DNA of 64,000 bases, taken from contig NZ_VTRT01000001.1 of NCBI RefSeq assembly GCF_008274585.1, positions 496,001 through 560,000 on the forward strand, given 5' to 3'. A program made the translations under genes and the position numbers. Of the stretch, positions 42,681-50,301 are shown piece after piece. Each line of letters opens with the position of its first letter. Position 1 is the first letter of the stretch. This stretch comes from Pedobacter sp. BS3 (lineage in GTDB: Bacteria; Bacteroidota; Bacteroidia; Sphingobacteriales; Sphingobacteriaceae). The notes beneath the pieces were generated by a model. The model did not search any database. It was not told where the DNA came from and saw only the letters and a list, made by a program, of their open reading frames with translations.

Positions 42681-43112
42681 ATGCCCTCAGAAATAACAGT
42701 TCTTATTATCGCGTTTATTATTAACACGCTTATTTACCTGTTTTTTTGTATAGACCTTAGAAAAGCACTGGCACAGGTAGATCCGGTTAACCGCAGTTTG
42801 AACGGCAACCTGATATGGCTGCTGTTGGTGCCGGTTGTAAACATCGTTCTGAACTTTTTCGTGGTAAATGGTATGGCAAAATCCTTAAAGCTGGAATTGC
42901 TTTCGCGGGATTATGACGTGGACGAAAACCCCGGCTTCTGGCCCGGAATGGTATACGCTATGATGTCTATACTGATTTATATGCCTATGCCCATGACGTT
43001 GCTGTTCCTCCTGTCGTTCACCGGGCTTATTTTCTTTATCCGGTACTGGATGAAAATTAACTGGTATCGCAAAGTGCTTGAAAACAATCTCAGCGACCAA
43101 CAGGTGGTTTAA
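42681..43112 (+). CDS. Small integral membrane protein of unknown function
   Basis: This 143-residue protein has about four membrane helices: VLIIAFIINTLIYLFFCIDL, LIWLLLVPVVNIVLNFFVV, and a pair in YAMMSILIYMPMPMTLLFLL and SFTGLIFFIRYWMKINWY. The short loops contain conserved-looking VDPVNRSLNGN and ELLSRDYDVDENPGFWPG. I do not recognise a named family with confidence; the pattern is like that of DUF4328-type proteins. It has its own complete promoter and precedes the Nif3-like gene. Confidence 0.7.
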   Translation: MPSEITVLIIAFIINTLIYLFFCIDLRKALAQVDPVNRSLNGNLIWLLLVPVVNIVLNFFVVNGMAKSLKLELLSRDYDVDENPGFWPGMVYAMMSILIYMPMPMTLLFLLSFTGLIFFIRYWMKINWYRKVLENNLSDQQVV

Positions 43113-43173
43113 ACCGTATTGATGACAGACAGCTTAACTTTTTACTTTTAACCTTTTACTCTTAACTTCACAC

Positions 43174-44271
43174 ATGGTACTCTCGGATATAACCCGCTTT
43201 CTTGAAACCCAGGCGCCCCTGGCCTACCAGGAAGATTACGATAATTCCGGTTTAATTGTAGGACGTCCGGATGCGGAAGTTGGCAGCGCTCTTATTTCTT
43301 TAGATTGTACGGAGGCCGTAATAGACGAAGCCATCCGCAAAGGCTGTAATCTGGTGATCTCACATCATCCCATTGTGTTTAAGGGATTAAAGAAGTTTAC
43401 GGGCAAAACGTATGTAGAGCGAGTGGTGATGAAGGCCATTAAGCATGATGTGGCCATTTATGCCATTCACACCAATCTTGATCACGTACATACCGGTGTT
43501 AATGCCCGTATCTGCGAAGTTTTGGGAATAAAAAACTATTCCATATTATCGCCGAAAGGCAACTTGCTAAAAAAACTGGTTACTTTTTGTCCGTTAAGCC
43601 ATGCCGACAAGGTGCGCAATGCCCTGTTTGCCGCGGGAGCCGGTAATATTGGTAATTACTCGGAATGTAGCTTTAATGCCGATGGCTTCGGCACCTTTAA
43701 AGCTGGTGGTAATACCCGGCCTTTTACAGGAAATATCGGTGAACAGCATCATGAACCCGAGATTCGTATAGAAACGATTTTCCTGGCAGAGAAAGAGCGC
43801 CCGATCGTGCTGGCGCTGTTAGAAGCGCATCCTTACGAAGAAGTGGCTTATGATATTTATTCCCTGGCTAATACCTGGCAGCAGGTTGGCGCCGGTATGG
43901 TGGGTTGGCTGGATGCAGAGACCGATGAAATAGATTTTCTGCGTATGATAAAACAAAAACTTCGCGGAAGCGTGATCCGGCATACGGCCTTGCGAAATAA
44001 AAAAGTGAAAAAAGTAGCCGTTTGCGGTGGGTCCGGCAGTTTTTTATTGCCACAGGCCATTGCGGCAGGTGCCGATGTATTCATCACGGCCGATTATAAA
44101 TACCACGAGTTTTTTGATGCTGATGGAAAAATTGTAATAGCCGATGTGGGACATTTTGAAAGTGAGCAGTTTACGCAACAATTGTTATTGGAAATTATTC
44201 AAAAAAAATTTCCTAACTTTGCACTCCATTTAACAGAAGAAAATACAAACCCCATACAATACTTATATTAA
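43174..44271 (+). CDS. Nif3-like dinuclear metal-centre protein
   Basis: This 365-residue protein belongs to the Nif3/YbgI (GTP cyclohydrolase 1 type 2-like) family, which forms hexameric rings with two metal ions per subunit. The metal-binding stretches are NLVISHHPIVFKGLKKF, IYAIHTNLDHVHTGVN and, near the end, IVIADVGHFESEQFTQQ. Between them (about 135-240) lies the PII/CutA-like insert found in the longer members. The biochemical role is not settled. Its stop codon overlaps the next gene's ATG by one base (TAATG), so the two are coupled. Confidence 0.92.
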   Translation: MVLSDITRFLETQAPLAYQEDYDNSGLIVGRPDAEVGSALISLDCTEAVIDEAIRKGCNLVISHHPIVFKGLKKFTGKTYVERVVMKAIKHDVAIYAIHTNLDHVHTGVNARICEVLGIKNYSILSPKGNLLKKLVTFCPLSHADKVRNALFAAGAGNIGNYSECSFNADGFGTFKAGGNTRPFTGNIGEQHHEPEIRIETIFLAEKERPIVLALLEAHPYEEVAYDIYSLANTWQQVGAGMVGWLDAETDEIDFLRMIKQKLRGSVIRHTALRNKKVKKVAVCGGSGSFLLPQAIAAGADVFITADYKYHEFFDADGKIVIADVGHFESEQFTQQLLLEIIQKKFPNFALHLTEENTNPIQYLY

Positions 44272-45014
44272 TGGAACAAACTGTAGAGCAGAAATTAAAA
44301 GCATTATACGAGCTACAAACAATCCATACTCAAATAGATAAGATACGCCGGGTACGTGGCGAGCTGCCTATGGAAGTTGCAGACCTGGAGGATGATGTTG
44401 CCGGCCTTGAAACCCGTATTCAGAAAATCAAAAATGAACTGGATGACCTGGAAGATGCCATTGTAACGCGTAAAAATACCATCAGGGATGCGCAGGCTGC
44501 TATTAAGCGGTACGAAGCGCAGCTTAACGAAGTAAAGAACAACCGCGAGTATGATGCCATCACCAAAGAGATAGAGATCCAGGGTCTGGATATCCAGGTA
44601 TCTGAGAAAAAAATCAAGGAACATAGCTTTGAGATCACCAATAAGACGGAAGTTTACGAAAAGGCCCTGGCCAACCTCGAAGAGCGTAAAAAAGATCTGG
44701 ATCTGAAAAAAACTGAGCTTGAAACCATTACTGCCGAAACGCAGAAAGAGGAAGAAGACCTGGTAGAGAAAGCTGAAAAAGCCGAGGAGCATATTGAAGA
44801 TCGCTTGCTTACCGCCTATAAGCGCCTGCGTAAAAATGCTAAAAACGGCCTGGCGGTAGTAACCATTCAGCGTGACTCCTGCTCCGGTTGCTTTAACCAG
44901 ATCCCTCCACAGCGCCAGATGGATATTAAGCAGCACAAAAAAATTATTGTTTGCGAGCACTGCGGCCGTATTTTAATTGACGAGGCTTTGGCACACGAAG
45001 TAGTTCCCGCATAA
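44271..45014 (+). CDS. Coiled-coil protein with C4 zinc ribbon
   Basis: This 247-residue protein is a long helical hairpin (about 5-185) followed by a zinc ribbon with Cys204, Cys207, Cys228 and Cys231 (DSCSGCFNQIPPQ and IIVCEHCGRILIDE). It is the bacterial C4-type zinc ribbon family (like Chlamydia CT398) and is often coded right after the Nif3-like gene, as here. The function is unknown; links to sigma-54 or to secretion are proposed in Chlamydia. A strong terminator follows at 45037-45066. Confidence 0.9.
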   Translation: MEQTVEQKLKALYELQTIHTQIDKIRRVRGELPMEVADLEDDVAGLETRIQKIKNELDDLEDAIVTRKNTIRDAQAAIKRYEAQLNEVKNNREYDAITKEIEIQGLDIQVSEKKIKEHSFEITNKTEVYEKALANLEERKKDLDLKKTELETITAETQKEEEDLVEKAEKAEEHIEDRLLTAYKRLRKNAKNGLAVVTIQRDSCSGCFNQIPPQRQMDIKQHKKIIVCEHCGRILIDEALAHEVVPA

Positions 45015-45036
45015 ACACAATTGTTTTAAAGTATAT

Positions 45037-45066
45037 AAAGCGACCGGATTAACCGGTCGCTTTTTT
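45037..45066 (+). terminator. Intrinsic terminator after the zinc-ribbon gene
   Basis: AAAGCGACCGG (45037-45047) pairs with CCGGTCGCTTT (45053-45063) around a 5-nt loop, and the T run continues to 45066. Confidence 0.88.
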
Positions 45067-45141
45067 GTTTCATACACTATCAGCGAAGATATAGCTTTAA
45101 CAATGTGTGTGTCATAAAAACTCATACAGAATTTCATGCGG

Positions 45142-45172
45142 TTGGATTTACAAGTTTACTGCCTTATATTTG
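45142..45172 (+). promoter_or_regulatory. Complete promoter for pdhB
   Basis: TTG (45142-45144), 20 nt, then TATATTTG (45165-45172): both Bacteroidota boxes at the right spacing, 27 bases before the pdhB ATG. Confidence 0.7.
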
Positions 45173-45198
45173 CGTTCCGAAATTTGATATAACATATA

Positions 45199-46182
45199 AT
45201 GAGAGAAATTCAGTTCAGAGAAGCCCTTCGCGAAGCGTTGAGCGAAGAAATGCGCAAAGACGAAGCGATATTTTTAATGGGCGAAGAAGTAGCCGAATAC
45301 AATGGCGCTTACAAAGTAAGCCAGGGTATGCTGGATGAATTTGGAGCCAAAAGGGTTATTGATACGCCTATTGCTGAGCTGGGATTTGCCGGCATTGCAA
45401 CCGGGGCTGCCATGAACGGTTTAAAACCCATTGTTGAGTTCATGACGTTTAATTTCTCGTTGGTAGCCATAGACCAGATCATTAACGGCGCTGCTAAAAT
45501 ACGCTCTATGAGCGGCGGGCAGTTTTCTGTTCCTATTGTATTTCGCGGCCCAACCGGGAACGCCGGACAGTTAGGAGCGCAGCACTCTCAGAATTTTGAA
45601 AATTGGTATGCCAACACACCCGGTCTGAAGGTTGTAGTTCCCGCTACGCCATACGATGCTAAAGGATTGTTAAAGCAATCTATCCTCGACCCTGATCCGG
45701 TAATTTTCATGGAATCAGAGCTGATGTATGGCGATAAGGGACCTGTACCCGAAGAAGAATATTACCTGGAGCTGGGTAAAGCCAACATCGTTAAGGAAGG
45801 CAGTGATGTGACCCTTGTTACGTTTGGTAAAATGCTGACCCGGGTGGTTAATCCGGCGGTAGAAGAGCTTACCAAAGAGGGTATCAATGCCGAGGTTATT
45901 GACCTGCGTACTGTAAGACCTATTGATTACGATACCATTATCAATTCGGTTAAGAAAACCAACCGGCTGGTTATTGTAGAAGAAGCCTGGCCGTTAGGCT
46001 CTATTGCTACCGAAATTTCTTTCAAAGTACAAAAAGATGCCTTTGACTACCTGGATGCACCTGTTATCCGTGTGGTATCGGCCGATACGCCGTTACCTTA
46101 TGCACCAACCCTGATCAAAGAAGCGTTGCCTAATTCCGAACGCGTAATAGCTGCGGTAAAAAGCGTATTGTATTTGAAATAA
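45199..46182 (+). CDS. pdhB: Pyruvate dehydrogenase E1 component, beta subunit
   Basis: This 327-residue protein is the beta chain of a thiamine-diphosphate-dependent 2-oxoacid dehydrogenase E1. The start REIQFREALREALSEEMRKD, LMGEEVAEYNGAYKVSQGML, DTPIAELGFAGIATGAAMNG and VEFMTFNFSLVAIDQI are typical for PdhB. It converts pyruvate toward acetyl-CoA together with E1 alpha, E2 and E3. None of these partner genes lies next to it; it is a single-gene unit with its own promoter and terminator, which is common in Bacteroidota. Confidence 0.93.
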   Translation: MREIQFREALREALSEEMRKDEAIFLMGEEVAEYNGAYKVSQGMLDEFGAKRVIDTPIAELGFAGIATGAAMNGLKPIVEFMTFNFSLVAIDQIINGAAKIRSMSGGQFSVPIVFRGPTGNAGQLGAQHSQNFENWYANTPGLKVVVPATPYDAKGLLKQSILDPDPVIFMESELMYGDKGPVPEEEYYLELGKANIVKEGSDVTLVTFGKMLTRVVNPAVEELTKEGINAEVIDLRTVRPIDYDTIINSVKKTNRLVIVEEAWPLGSIATEISFKVQKDAFDYLDAPVIRVVSADTPLPYAPTLIKEALPNSERVIAAVKSVLYLK

Positions 46183-46212
46183 CAGGTATTCAACATATCC
46201 TATTTATAATAA

Positions 46213-46242
46213 CAAAGCCCGGTTTATTCAAACCGGGCTTTG
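46213..46242. terminator. Bidirectional terminator between pdhB and the Lrp gene
   Basis: CAAAGCCCGGTTT (46213-46225) pairs perfectly with AAACCGGGCTTTG (46230-46242) around ATTC. It separates two convergent genes. Confidence 0.85.
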
Positions 46243-46261
46243 CTGTAAAAAAATCTTTTAT

Positions 46262-46747
46262 TTAAACATCCAGGTTATCCAGGCATATCTGGCGTTTGAT
46301 GCTTTCCTCCAGCGAGATAAACGTTTCGGTACGTTGTATGCCCTCTACGGCCTGTATCGAATCATTCAGCACGTGGCGCAGGTGATTAGTATCGCGGCAG
46401 ATGATTTTAGCAAACATACTGTAAGCACCGGTACAATAATGCAGCTCTACAATTTCGTTCACCTTTTTAAGCTGCTCTACCGCGTCTTTATATATAGAAC
46501 CCTTCTCCAGGAATATACCCAAAAAGGCGCATACATCGTAACCGATCTTTTGTGCATCGATAATCAGGTTTGAGCCTTTGATAATGCCCATATCCTGCAT
46601 TTTCTTCATCCTCACGTGTATGGTACCGCCCGAAACGATCAAGCGTTTGGCAATTTCAGTATAGGCAATGGTAGCATCCTCTAAAAGGAATGAAAGAATC
46701 TGCAAGTCCAGATTGTCAATTCCTAAATTTTGCAGCCGTTTTTCCAT
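46262..46747 (-). CDS. Lrp/AsnC family transcriptional regulator
   Basis: This 161-residue DNA-binding protein has an N-terminal helix-turn-helix (about 8-60, LDLQILSFLLEDATIAYTEI and GGTIHVRMKKMQDMGII) and a C-terminal RAM ligand-sensing domain (about 70-150, IGYDVCAFLGIFLEKGS, IVELHYCTGAYSMFAKIICR). Such proteins sense amino acids and act as feast/famine regulators. The gene is convergent with pdhB. Its target genes cannot be read from the sequence; a self-regulatory site was not found. Confidence 0.93.
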   Translation of the reverse strand: MEKRLQNLGIDNLDLQILSFLLEDATIAYTEIAKRLIVSGGTIHVRMKKMQDMGIIKGSNLIIDAQKIGYDVCAFLGIFLEKGSIYKDAVEQLKKVNEIVELHYCTGAYSMFAKIICRDTNHLRHVLNDSIQAVEGIQRTETFISLEESIKRQICLDNLDV

Positions 46748-46824
46748 GTATTTTTTAAATGCTTCTAATCGAAAGGCTAAGTAAATAAAAAATTAATAAA
46801 AATTAAAATATTTCATTAAAATAT

Positions 46825-46856
46825 TTGCAACGAATTAGATTTTTGCCGTACATTTG
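46825..46856 (+). promoter_or_regulatory. Promoter for the tRNA-like gene
   Basis: TTG (46825-46827), 21 nt, then TACATTTG (46849-46856) gives a complete Bacteroidota promoter. Transcription should start near 46863, about 44 bases before the tRNA-like fold. Confidence 0.6.
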
Positions 46857-46906
46857 TATCAAGCAAACGCTGAAACGGTAATCGCTAAAGCAACTGCTTC
46901 GATCTT

Positions 46907-47016
46907 TGTAGGGTGGTGGAACTGGCAGACACACCTCCTTGTCTCGGTGGCGGAGAATCTGGGAAATTCAGCAATGAACTAACCACTCCTTGAAGGTTCG
47001 ACTCCTTCCCCTACAG
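46907..47016 (+). tRNA. Class-II tRNA-like gene with GUC anticodon and very long variable arm
   Basis: Acceptor TGTAGGG (46907-46913) pairs perfectly with CCCTACA (47009-47015); the next base G47016 would be the discriminator, and no CCA is encoded. T8, A14 and G18-G19 are present in the D arm (GTG..CAC, 46916-46932), which resembles that of tRNA-Leu. The anticodon arm (46934-46950) has one T-T mismatch and the loop TTGTCTC, giving anticodon GTC. The T arm is GAAGG-TTCGACT-CCTTC. The variable region is 41 nt (46951-46991), against 10-23 in normal class-II tRNAs, and folds: GGAG/CTCC, TGG/CCA, then TTCA-GCAA-TGAA. It could be an active unusual tRNA, a specialised tRNA-like RNA, or a pseudogene. 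Confidence 0.6.
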
Positions 47017-47054
47017 CACCTTTCGTTTAATTTAGGTTTATAATTGGTTAGTTT

Positions 47055-47084
47055 GAGACGTTGCCCATCAACGTCTCTTTTTTT
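47055..47084 (+). terminator. Intrinsic terminator after the tRNA-like gene
   Basis: GAGACGTTG (47055-47063) pairs with CAACGTCTC (47069-47077), followed by seven T. It closes a transcript of about 220 bases from the promoter at 46825-46856. Confidence 0.88.
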
Positions 47085-47267
47085 GTTTATAGGCCAACTA
47101 TTTAGACCAAAAGTTGAAACGGTCTACAGTCAAAGCTATAACTTTCTACCCTCTCAGATGGGCTTTAAACAAATATTTTGATCAAGCGATTCACTTTTTG
47201 ATTCACTTTTTTTCTGAGCATCAATCACTACTTATATTATGCTGCTGAGCCTCTTAAACCTACTAAG

Positions 47268-47573
47268 ATGAAAGCAATTTCAGATTATGCATTGAATCCT
47301 ACATGCAAGACACCTAACATTGTCGGAAAGAGACTAACTGATAAATGGTTTGTCTACTTCTACTATTATGTTGATAGTAAAAGGTACTTATACCGCGAGT
47401 CCAGAGAGCTTAACATCAATGGGCAGTCCCTGGCCGAAAAGCGTAAGAAAGCAAATGATATCTATGATTACCTAGATTCTATGCTGAAAACCCATAGGTA
47501 TGATCATCAAACTAAATCCTTTCAATATGTCATAACAGAAGGCTCATTGATGGCAGACTTAATCGATCAATAA
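47268..47573 (+). CDS. N-terminal fragment of a site-specific integrase (truncated)
   Basis: This 101-residue frame looks like the N-terminal arm-binding part of a Bacteroidota tyrosine recombinase: LTDKWFVYFYYYVDSKRYLY followed by an ERR-like AEKRKKANDIYDYLDSMLK block. It then stops, with no core-binding or catalytic domain (no Arg, His or Tyr motifs), and none was found downstream. It lies just after a tRNA-like gene, the usual place for such integrases. I read it as the remnant of an integrated element. Confidence 0.5.
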   Translation: MKAISDYALNPTCKTPNIVGKRLTDKWFVYFYYYVDSKRYLYRESRELNINGQSLAEKRKKANDIYDYLDSMLKTHRYDHQTKSFQYVITEGSLMADLIDQ

Positions 47574-47816
47574 CTTCTTAGCACATAAAAAGGTAAGGTA
47601 GCGGATAAGACTTCAGCGTGCAGTTTGCCAGTGGGTTTGACTATTTCTTGCAGCTATTAGTACCTAATAGATAATAAGGTATTGCCATTGTTCATAACAT
47701 ATCATTTTACAGCATTAACCTGACAAAACAAGGCTTTTTGCAATGTTTCACGTCAAAACTATAGTTTTTGCAATGGAAGGGTTGGGCGTATGTTGATGAA
47801 CTTTATTGCATTAAAG

Positions 47817-48065
47817 TTAGGCTATCAGCCTTTGGAACTTTATCACCGCGAAGGAGAAAGCAGAAGAATCTAAATCCAGGCTATGAAAGCTGCTGACAAT
47901 GGTAACTTCAATGATAGCGTTCTGACTTGGATAGCAATATTTATCCTGGGTGTTGTAGAATGATCTGATTGCGACATAAACTAAGATGTCTTTGTACTGT
48001 AACCCTTGTTCAGCTAAATTGCCAAAACTGGGTTTTAAAATATAGGTTCTCCTGCACATGGTCAT
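47817..48065 (-). pseudogene. Helix-turn-helix protein fragment, decayed
   Basis: The first 55 residues (MCRRTYILKPSFGNLAEQGL then YKDILVYVAIRSFYN and YCYPSQNAIIEVT) resemble the N-terminal winged helix-turn-helix of plasmid- or island-borne replication or regulatory proteins of Bacteroidota. The rest (VSSFHSLDLDSSAFSFAVIK) no longer looks like the expected recognition helix and stops early. I therefore call it a remnant. The start could also be the ATG two codons upstream of MCRR. Confidence 0.4.
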
Positions 48066-48300
48066 TAACGATGTTGTGGTATATCTTATTAGGAAAAGAA
48101 ATCTGGAATAATGATGGTATACTGAAACGTTACTACCTGACTGATTTTATATAAAGATACGCATTTTTGACCGGTTTCATAGGGGAATAGTAGATTACTT
48201 AGAGGGGTGTATTAAATCTATAACTGACTTACATAGCTGGTATTACTTACAACGGATATGGATTAAAGTTCAGATGGAAATGATTGTAGTATGAAGATAA

Positions 48301-48379
48301 TACCTAATAGAATACAGATAATTTTGGTTTCCAACTGTTAAGAACAGCTTTTTCCTGTATCGTTGTTTTCTATTAGGTA
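48301..48379. repeat. 12-bp inverted repeat TACCTAATAGAA in the island
   Basis: TACCTAATAGAA (48301-48312) and its exact reverse complement TTCTATTAGGTA (48368-48379) flank 55 bp just downstream of the hepT stop. A third, direct copy of 11 bases is at 47661-47671. They could be recombination or end sites of the decayed element. Confidence 0.45.
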
Positions 48380-48410
48380 TAAAGACTTATTGAAAATAGT
48401 TAAGCTACTC

Positions 48411-48749
48411 TTACTCTTCCAACAAAGCTTCTATCTCTGCTTTCAACACAGGGATATACCTTATAATAATACTCCATACCACATCATCAGATAAGGAATC
48501 ATAGCCGTGAATGATGCGGTTTCTGGCATCCACTATCTTACGAGAATTGCTGACCTCCACAGGAGTTGTATGTTTCAATATCCTGTTTATTGCCTCACCA
48601 ATAATTTCAATGTTGCGCTCAACAGCCCGCTTGGTACGTAAATCGTTCTGATAGTGGGCAATCTGTTTAGGGCAGTCTGCAAAGAAGCTTTCTATCTCCA
48701 CAATGGCATTCAGGATATCATAAAGCCAGGCTTTAACCTCATTGTCCAT
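48411..48749 (-). CDS. hepT: HepT-like (HEPN, DUF86) ribonuclease toxin
   Basis: This 112-residue all-helical HEPN protein is the likely toxin of an MntA/HepT module. The catalytic RX4HXY motif is intact: Arg76, His81 and Tyr83 in ARNRIIHGYD. HepT cuts RNA, and MntA silences it by AMPylating that tyrosine. The NIEIIGEAINRIL stretch is typical. I chose the ATG at 48749 (MDNEVKAW) over a TTG two codons upstream; it overlaps the mntA end by 11 bases. It lies in an AT-rich island downstream of a tRNA-like gene. Confidence 0.88.
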   Translation of the reverse strand: MDNEVKAWLYDILNAIVEIESFFADCPKQIAHYQNDLRTKRAVERNIEIIGEAINRILKHTTPVEVSNSRKIVDARNRIIHGYDSLSDDVVWSIIIRYIPVLKAEIEALLEE

Positions 48750-49041
48750 ACACAAGTTGCTTTTGCTGGTTTACAGCTTGTTTGAAGTAAGGGTTTTTAA
48801 TGGCTTTCTCTTCCAGCAGGTCAACAGGGCGTTGAAACATATCTTCTAATGAGAACTTGAAATCAAAGTAGTTATCCGCATAATCTTCTACCGCAACATT
48901 CGAGAAGTCAACAATCAGGTCTATATCGCTTTGATTGTTGTAGTTGTTGGTAAGCACAGAGCCAAAAGCATACAGGCTTTTAACCTTGTATTGCTTACAA
49001 AGTTTCTCAATATCTGCTATATAGCGCCTGAACCTGTCCAT
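48739..49041 (-). CDS. mntA: MntA-type nucleotidyltransferase antitoxin
   Basis: This 100-residue protein (from MDRFRRYIADIEKL, ATG at 49041) has the minimal nucleotidyltransferase motif: Gly27-Ser28 and Asp39, Asp41 in FGSVLTNNYNNQSDIDLIV. It would add AMP to Tyr83 of the HepT toxin coded right after it and so neutralise it. An upstream frame extends to 49104 but starts without support. It is the intact counterpart of the broken module at 41322-41960; the two antitoxins are clearly different proteins. Confidence 0.87.
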   Translation of the reverse strand: MDRFRRYIADIEKLCKQYKVKSLYAFGSVLTNNYNNQSDIDLIVDFSNVAVEDYADNYFDFKFSLEDMFQRPVDLLEEKAIKNPYFKQAVNQQKQLVYGQ

Positions 49042-49359
49042 TAACGTATAATTACATTCAAATTTATAAAATCTTTGCAAGATATCCGTATGCAAGCCAT
49101 ACAACCTATGCTACACCGCCCTTAAAACACCCCCTCCTCAAATTCATAAAAAAGCTGCTTATAATATATAGTAGTACTGCCCAACCCATTCTATTAGTAA
49201 ATAAAACTTTAACGTGAACTACAGTAACTAAGCTGCTTATCCACCTGTAAAAACGTTGTATGTGCTGTCCGGGAGCAGGAATGGCCGATATCAACCCCTC
49301 TCCGGATGTCGATGAAAAGTAAATAGTTATACAGCATTTATTCACTAAAAGTAATTACC

Positions 49360-49779
49360 ATGAAAGAAATAGCATTCGTACAGTATTCATTACGCATTCG
49401 TCAGCCATCCAACCCATTTAAGCGGAGAAAGTTATGGCTGAGAGCAGAACGTGCGGTTAAACACATCAAAGTACACAACGGCTGTGTGGAATTGCTCTAC
49501 CGGCAGCTAACAGATAAGGCCAAAGCGCTATACCGTACCTTACCCGAAGCTGAACGTGTTGTTGAGGACAGGGATTGCCGCTATGATACTACAGACCTGT
49601 TCGATGTACACTACTTCATGACACCCAGTTCCTACTGTTACCTGCATTGTGATATGTTGCTGCATTACAGTATTGAATATGCGTTTGGTGATTGTCCGTT
49701 TGAGGAACAGTTGAGGCCTATTTTTAGTATAGGACACCATCGGGTAGTAGAAAGATATATCGTTATTACACAGATTTAA
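49360..49779 (+). CDS. Hypothetical protein (139 aa)
   Basis: This 139-residue protein starts with an ATG (KEIAFVQYSLRIRQPSNPF) and has no signal peptide or membrane segment. It is rich in Arg, Tyr and Cys, for example HYFMTPSSYCYLHCDMLLHY. I recognise no domain. It lies at the end of the accessory island between the MntA/HepT pair and the tRNA-Met cluster; the length and even composition favour a real gene, but this is uncertain. Confidence 0.5.
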   Translation: MKEIAFVQYSLRIRQPSNPFKRRKLWLRAERAVKHIKVHNGCVELLYRQLTDKAKALYRTLPEAERVVEDRDCRYDTTDLFDVHYFMTPSSYCYLHCDMLLHYSIEYAFGDCPFEEQLRPIFSIGHHRVVERYIVITQI

Positions 49780-49864
49780 ATAATAAAAGTCATAACATAC
49801 ACCAACGGAGAAGAGCTTTGCTTGAGGCTATTTCACATACAGATAATCTGTTAAACATACTCAA

Positions 49865-49902
49865 AAATAAAAAACCGCCTCATAATTGACTTATGAGACG
49901 GC
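49865..49902 (-). terminator. Terminator after the left tRNA-derived copy
   Basis: On the minus strand GCCGTCTCATAA (49902-49891) pairs with TTATGAGGCGG (49885-49875, one G-U pair) and is followed by TTTTTTATTTTTGA. It lies just downstream of the degenerate tRNA at 49914-49992. Confidence 0.8.
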
Positions 49903-49913
49903 TTCTTCTATTA

Positions 49914-49992
49914 AGTAGCGGGGAGCAGGATCGAACTGCCGTCCGCCCTTTGGCGGATATGAATCCTGCGCTCTAACCATCTGGGCTACCGT
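49914..49992 (-). pseudogene. Degenerate tRNA-Met copy with hairpin insertion
   Basis: The minus strand keeps the D arm (TAGCCCAGATGGTTAGAGCG), the CAT anticodon region, the T arm and the 3' acceptor CCCCGCT of tRNA-Met, but the 5' acceptor reads AACGG instead of GGCGGGG. A 16-bp palindrome TCCGCCAAAGGGCGGA replaces the 3' side of the anticodon stem. It cannot fold as a normal tRNA. It is followed by a terminator. Confidence 0.7.
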
Positions 49993-50006
49993 TAATGGTG
50001 ATGCAT

Positions 50007-50255
50007 CTATTGCATTAGCAATTGCCTTCTTATAAAGTCTCGTCCTGTAGCCGATTTCAGCTGCTTTTCTCTCTTTATGGCTTCGGTTTTAGTCGCAAAT
50101 ATTTCAGTATAGATAATTTCCCAGGGTCTAAACTTTACGGTATATCCCTTAGTTGCCAACTGGTTGTGTGAAAGCAGTCGATTGTTTAAATCTGAGGTAT
50201 AACCGATGTATATTTTATTGAACTGTTTAGAATGTAAAACATAAACGGTAAACAT
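50007..50255 (-). CDS. GIY-YIG nuclease family protein (82 aa)
   Basis: This small protein has the GIY-YIG core as VYVLHSKQFNKIYIGYTSDL, the downstream Arg (NNRLLSHN) and the conserved Glu (KTEAIKREKQLKS) expected for the catalytic site. Single-domain GIY-YIG proteins are common in Bacteroidota and often sit near tRNA or rRNA genes. Here it lies between two tRNA-derived copies; its ATG (50255) falls right after the terminator of tRNA-Met. Whether it acts on DNA in repair, or as a selfish homing-type nuclease, is not known. Confidence 0.85.
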   Translation of the reverse strand: MFTVYVLHSKQFNKIYIGYTSDLNNRLLSHNQLATKGYTVKFRPWEIIYTEIFATKTEAIKREKQLKSATGRDFIRRQLLMQ

Positions 50256-50260
50256 ACTCA

Positions 50261-50291
50261 AAAAATAAAAAAGCCCAACAAAAGTTGGACT
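50261..50291 (-). terminator. Terminator after tRNA-Met
   Basis: On the minus strand AGTCCAAC (50291-50284) pairs with GTTGGGCT (50279-50272) and is followed by TTTTTATTTTTT. It separates tRNA-Met from the GIY-YIG gene. Confidence 0.75.
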
Positions 50292-50301
50292 TTCTATTAA
50301 G

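Larger units (their letters stand above)
47574..48410. other. AT-rich decayed island DNA
   Basis: No intact gene is seen. The minus strand holds a possible helix-turn-helix fragment (47817-48065). The 11-mer TACCTAATAGA occurs at 47661-47671 and 48301-48311 and inverted at 48369-48379. Confidence 0.5.

Noticed and set aside
44313-44960. 215-codon open frame on the minus strand inside the zinc-ribbon gene
   Set aside because: It is Phe/Leu-rich and antisense to a coiled coil; it is a shadow of the Glu/Lys codons.
45105-45338. 77-codon frame overlapping the pdhB start
   Set aside because: It overlaps the pdhB promoter and N-terminus in another frame; pdhB is certain.
49106-49345. 79-codon frame on the minus strand before the 49360 gene
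   Set aside because: No family, no clear start signal and poor protein character in AT-rich DNA.
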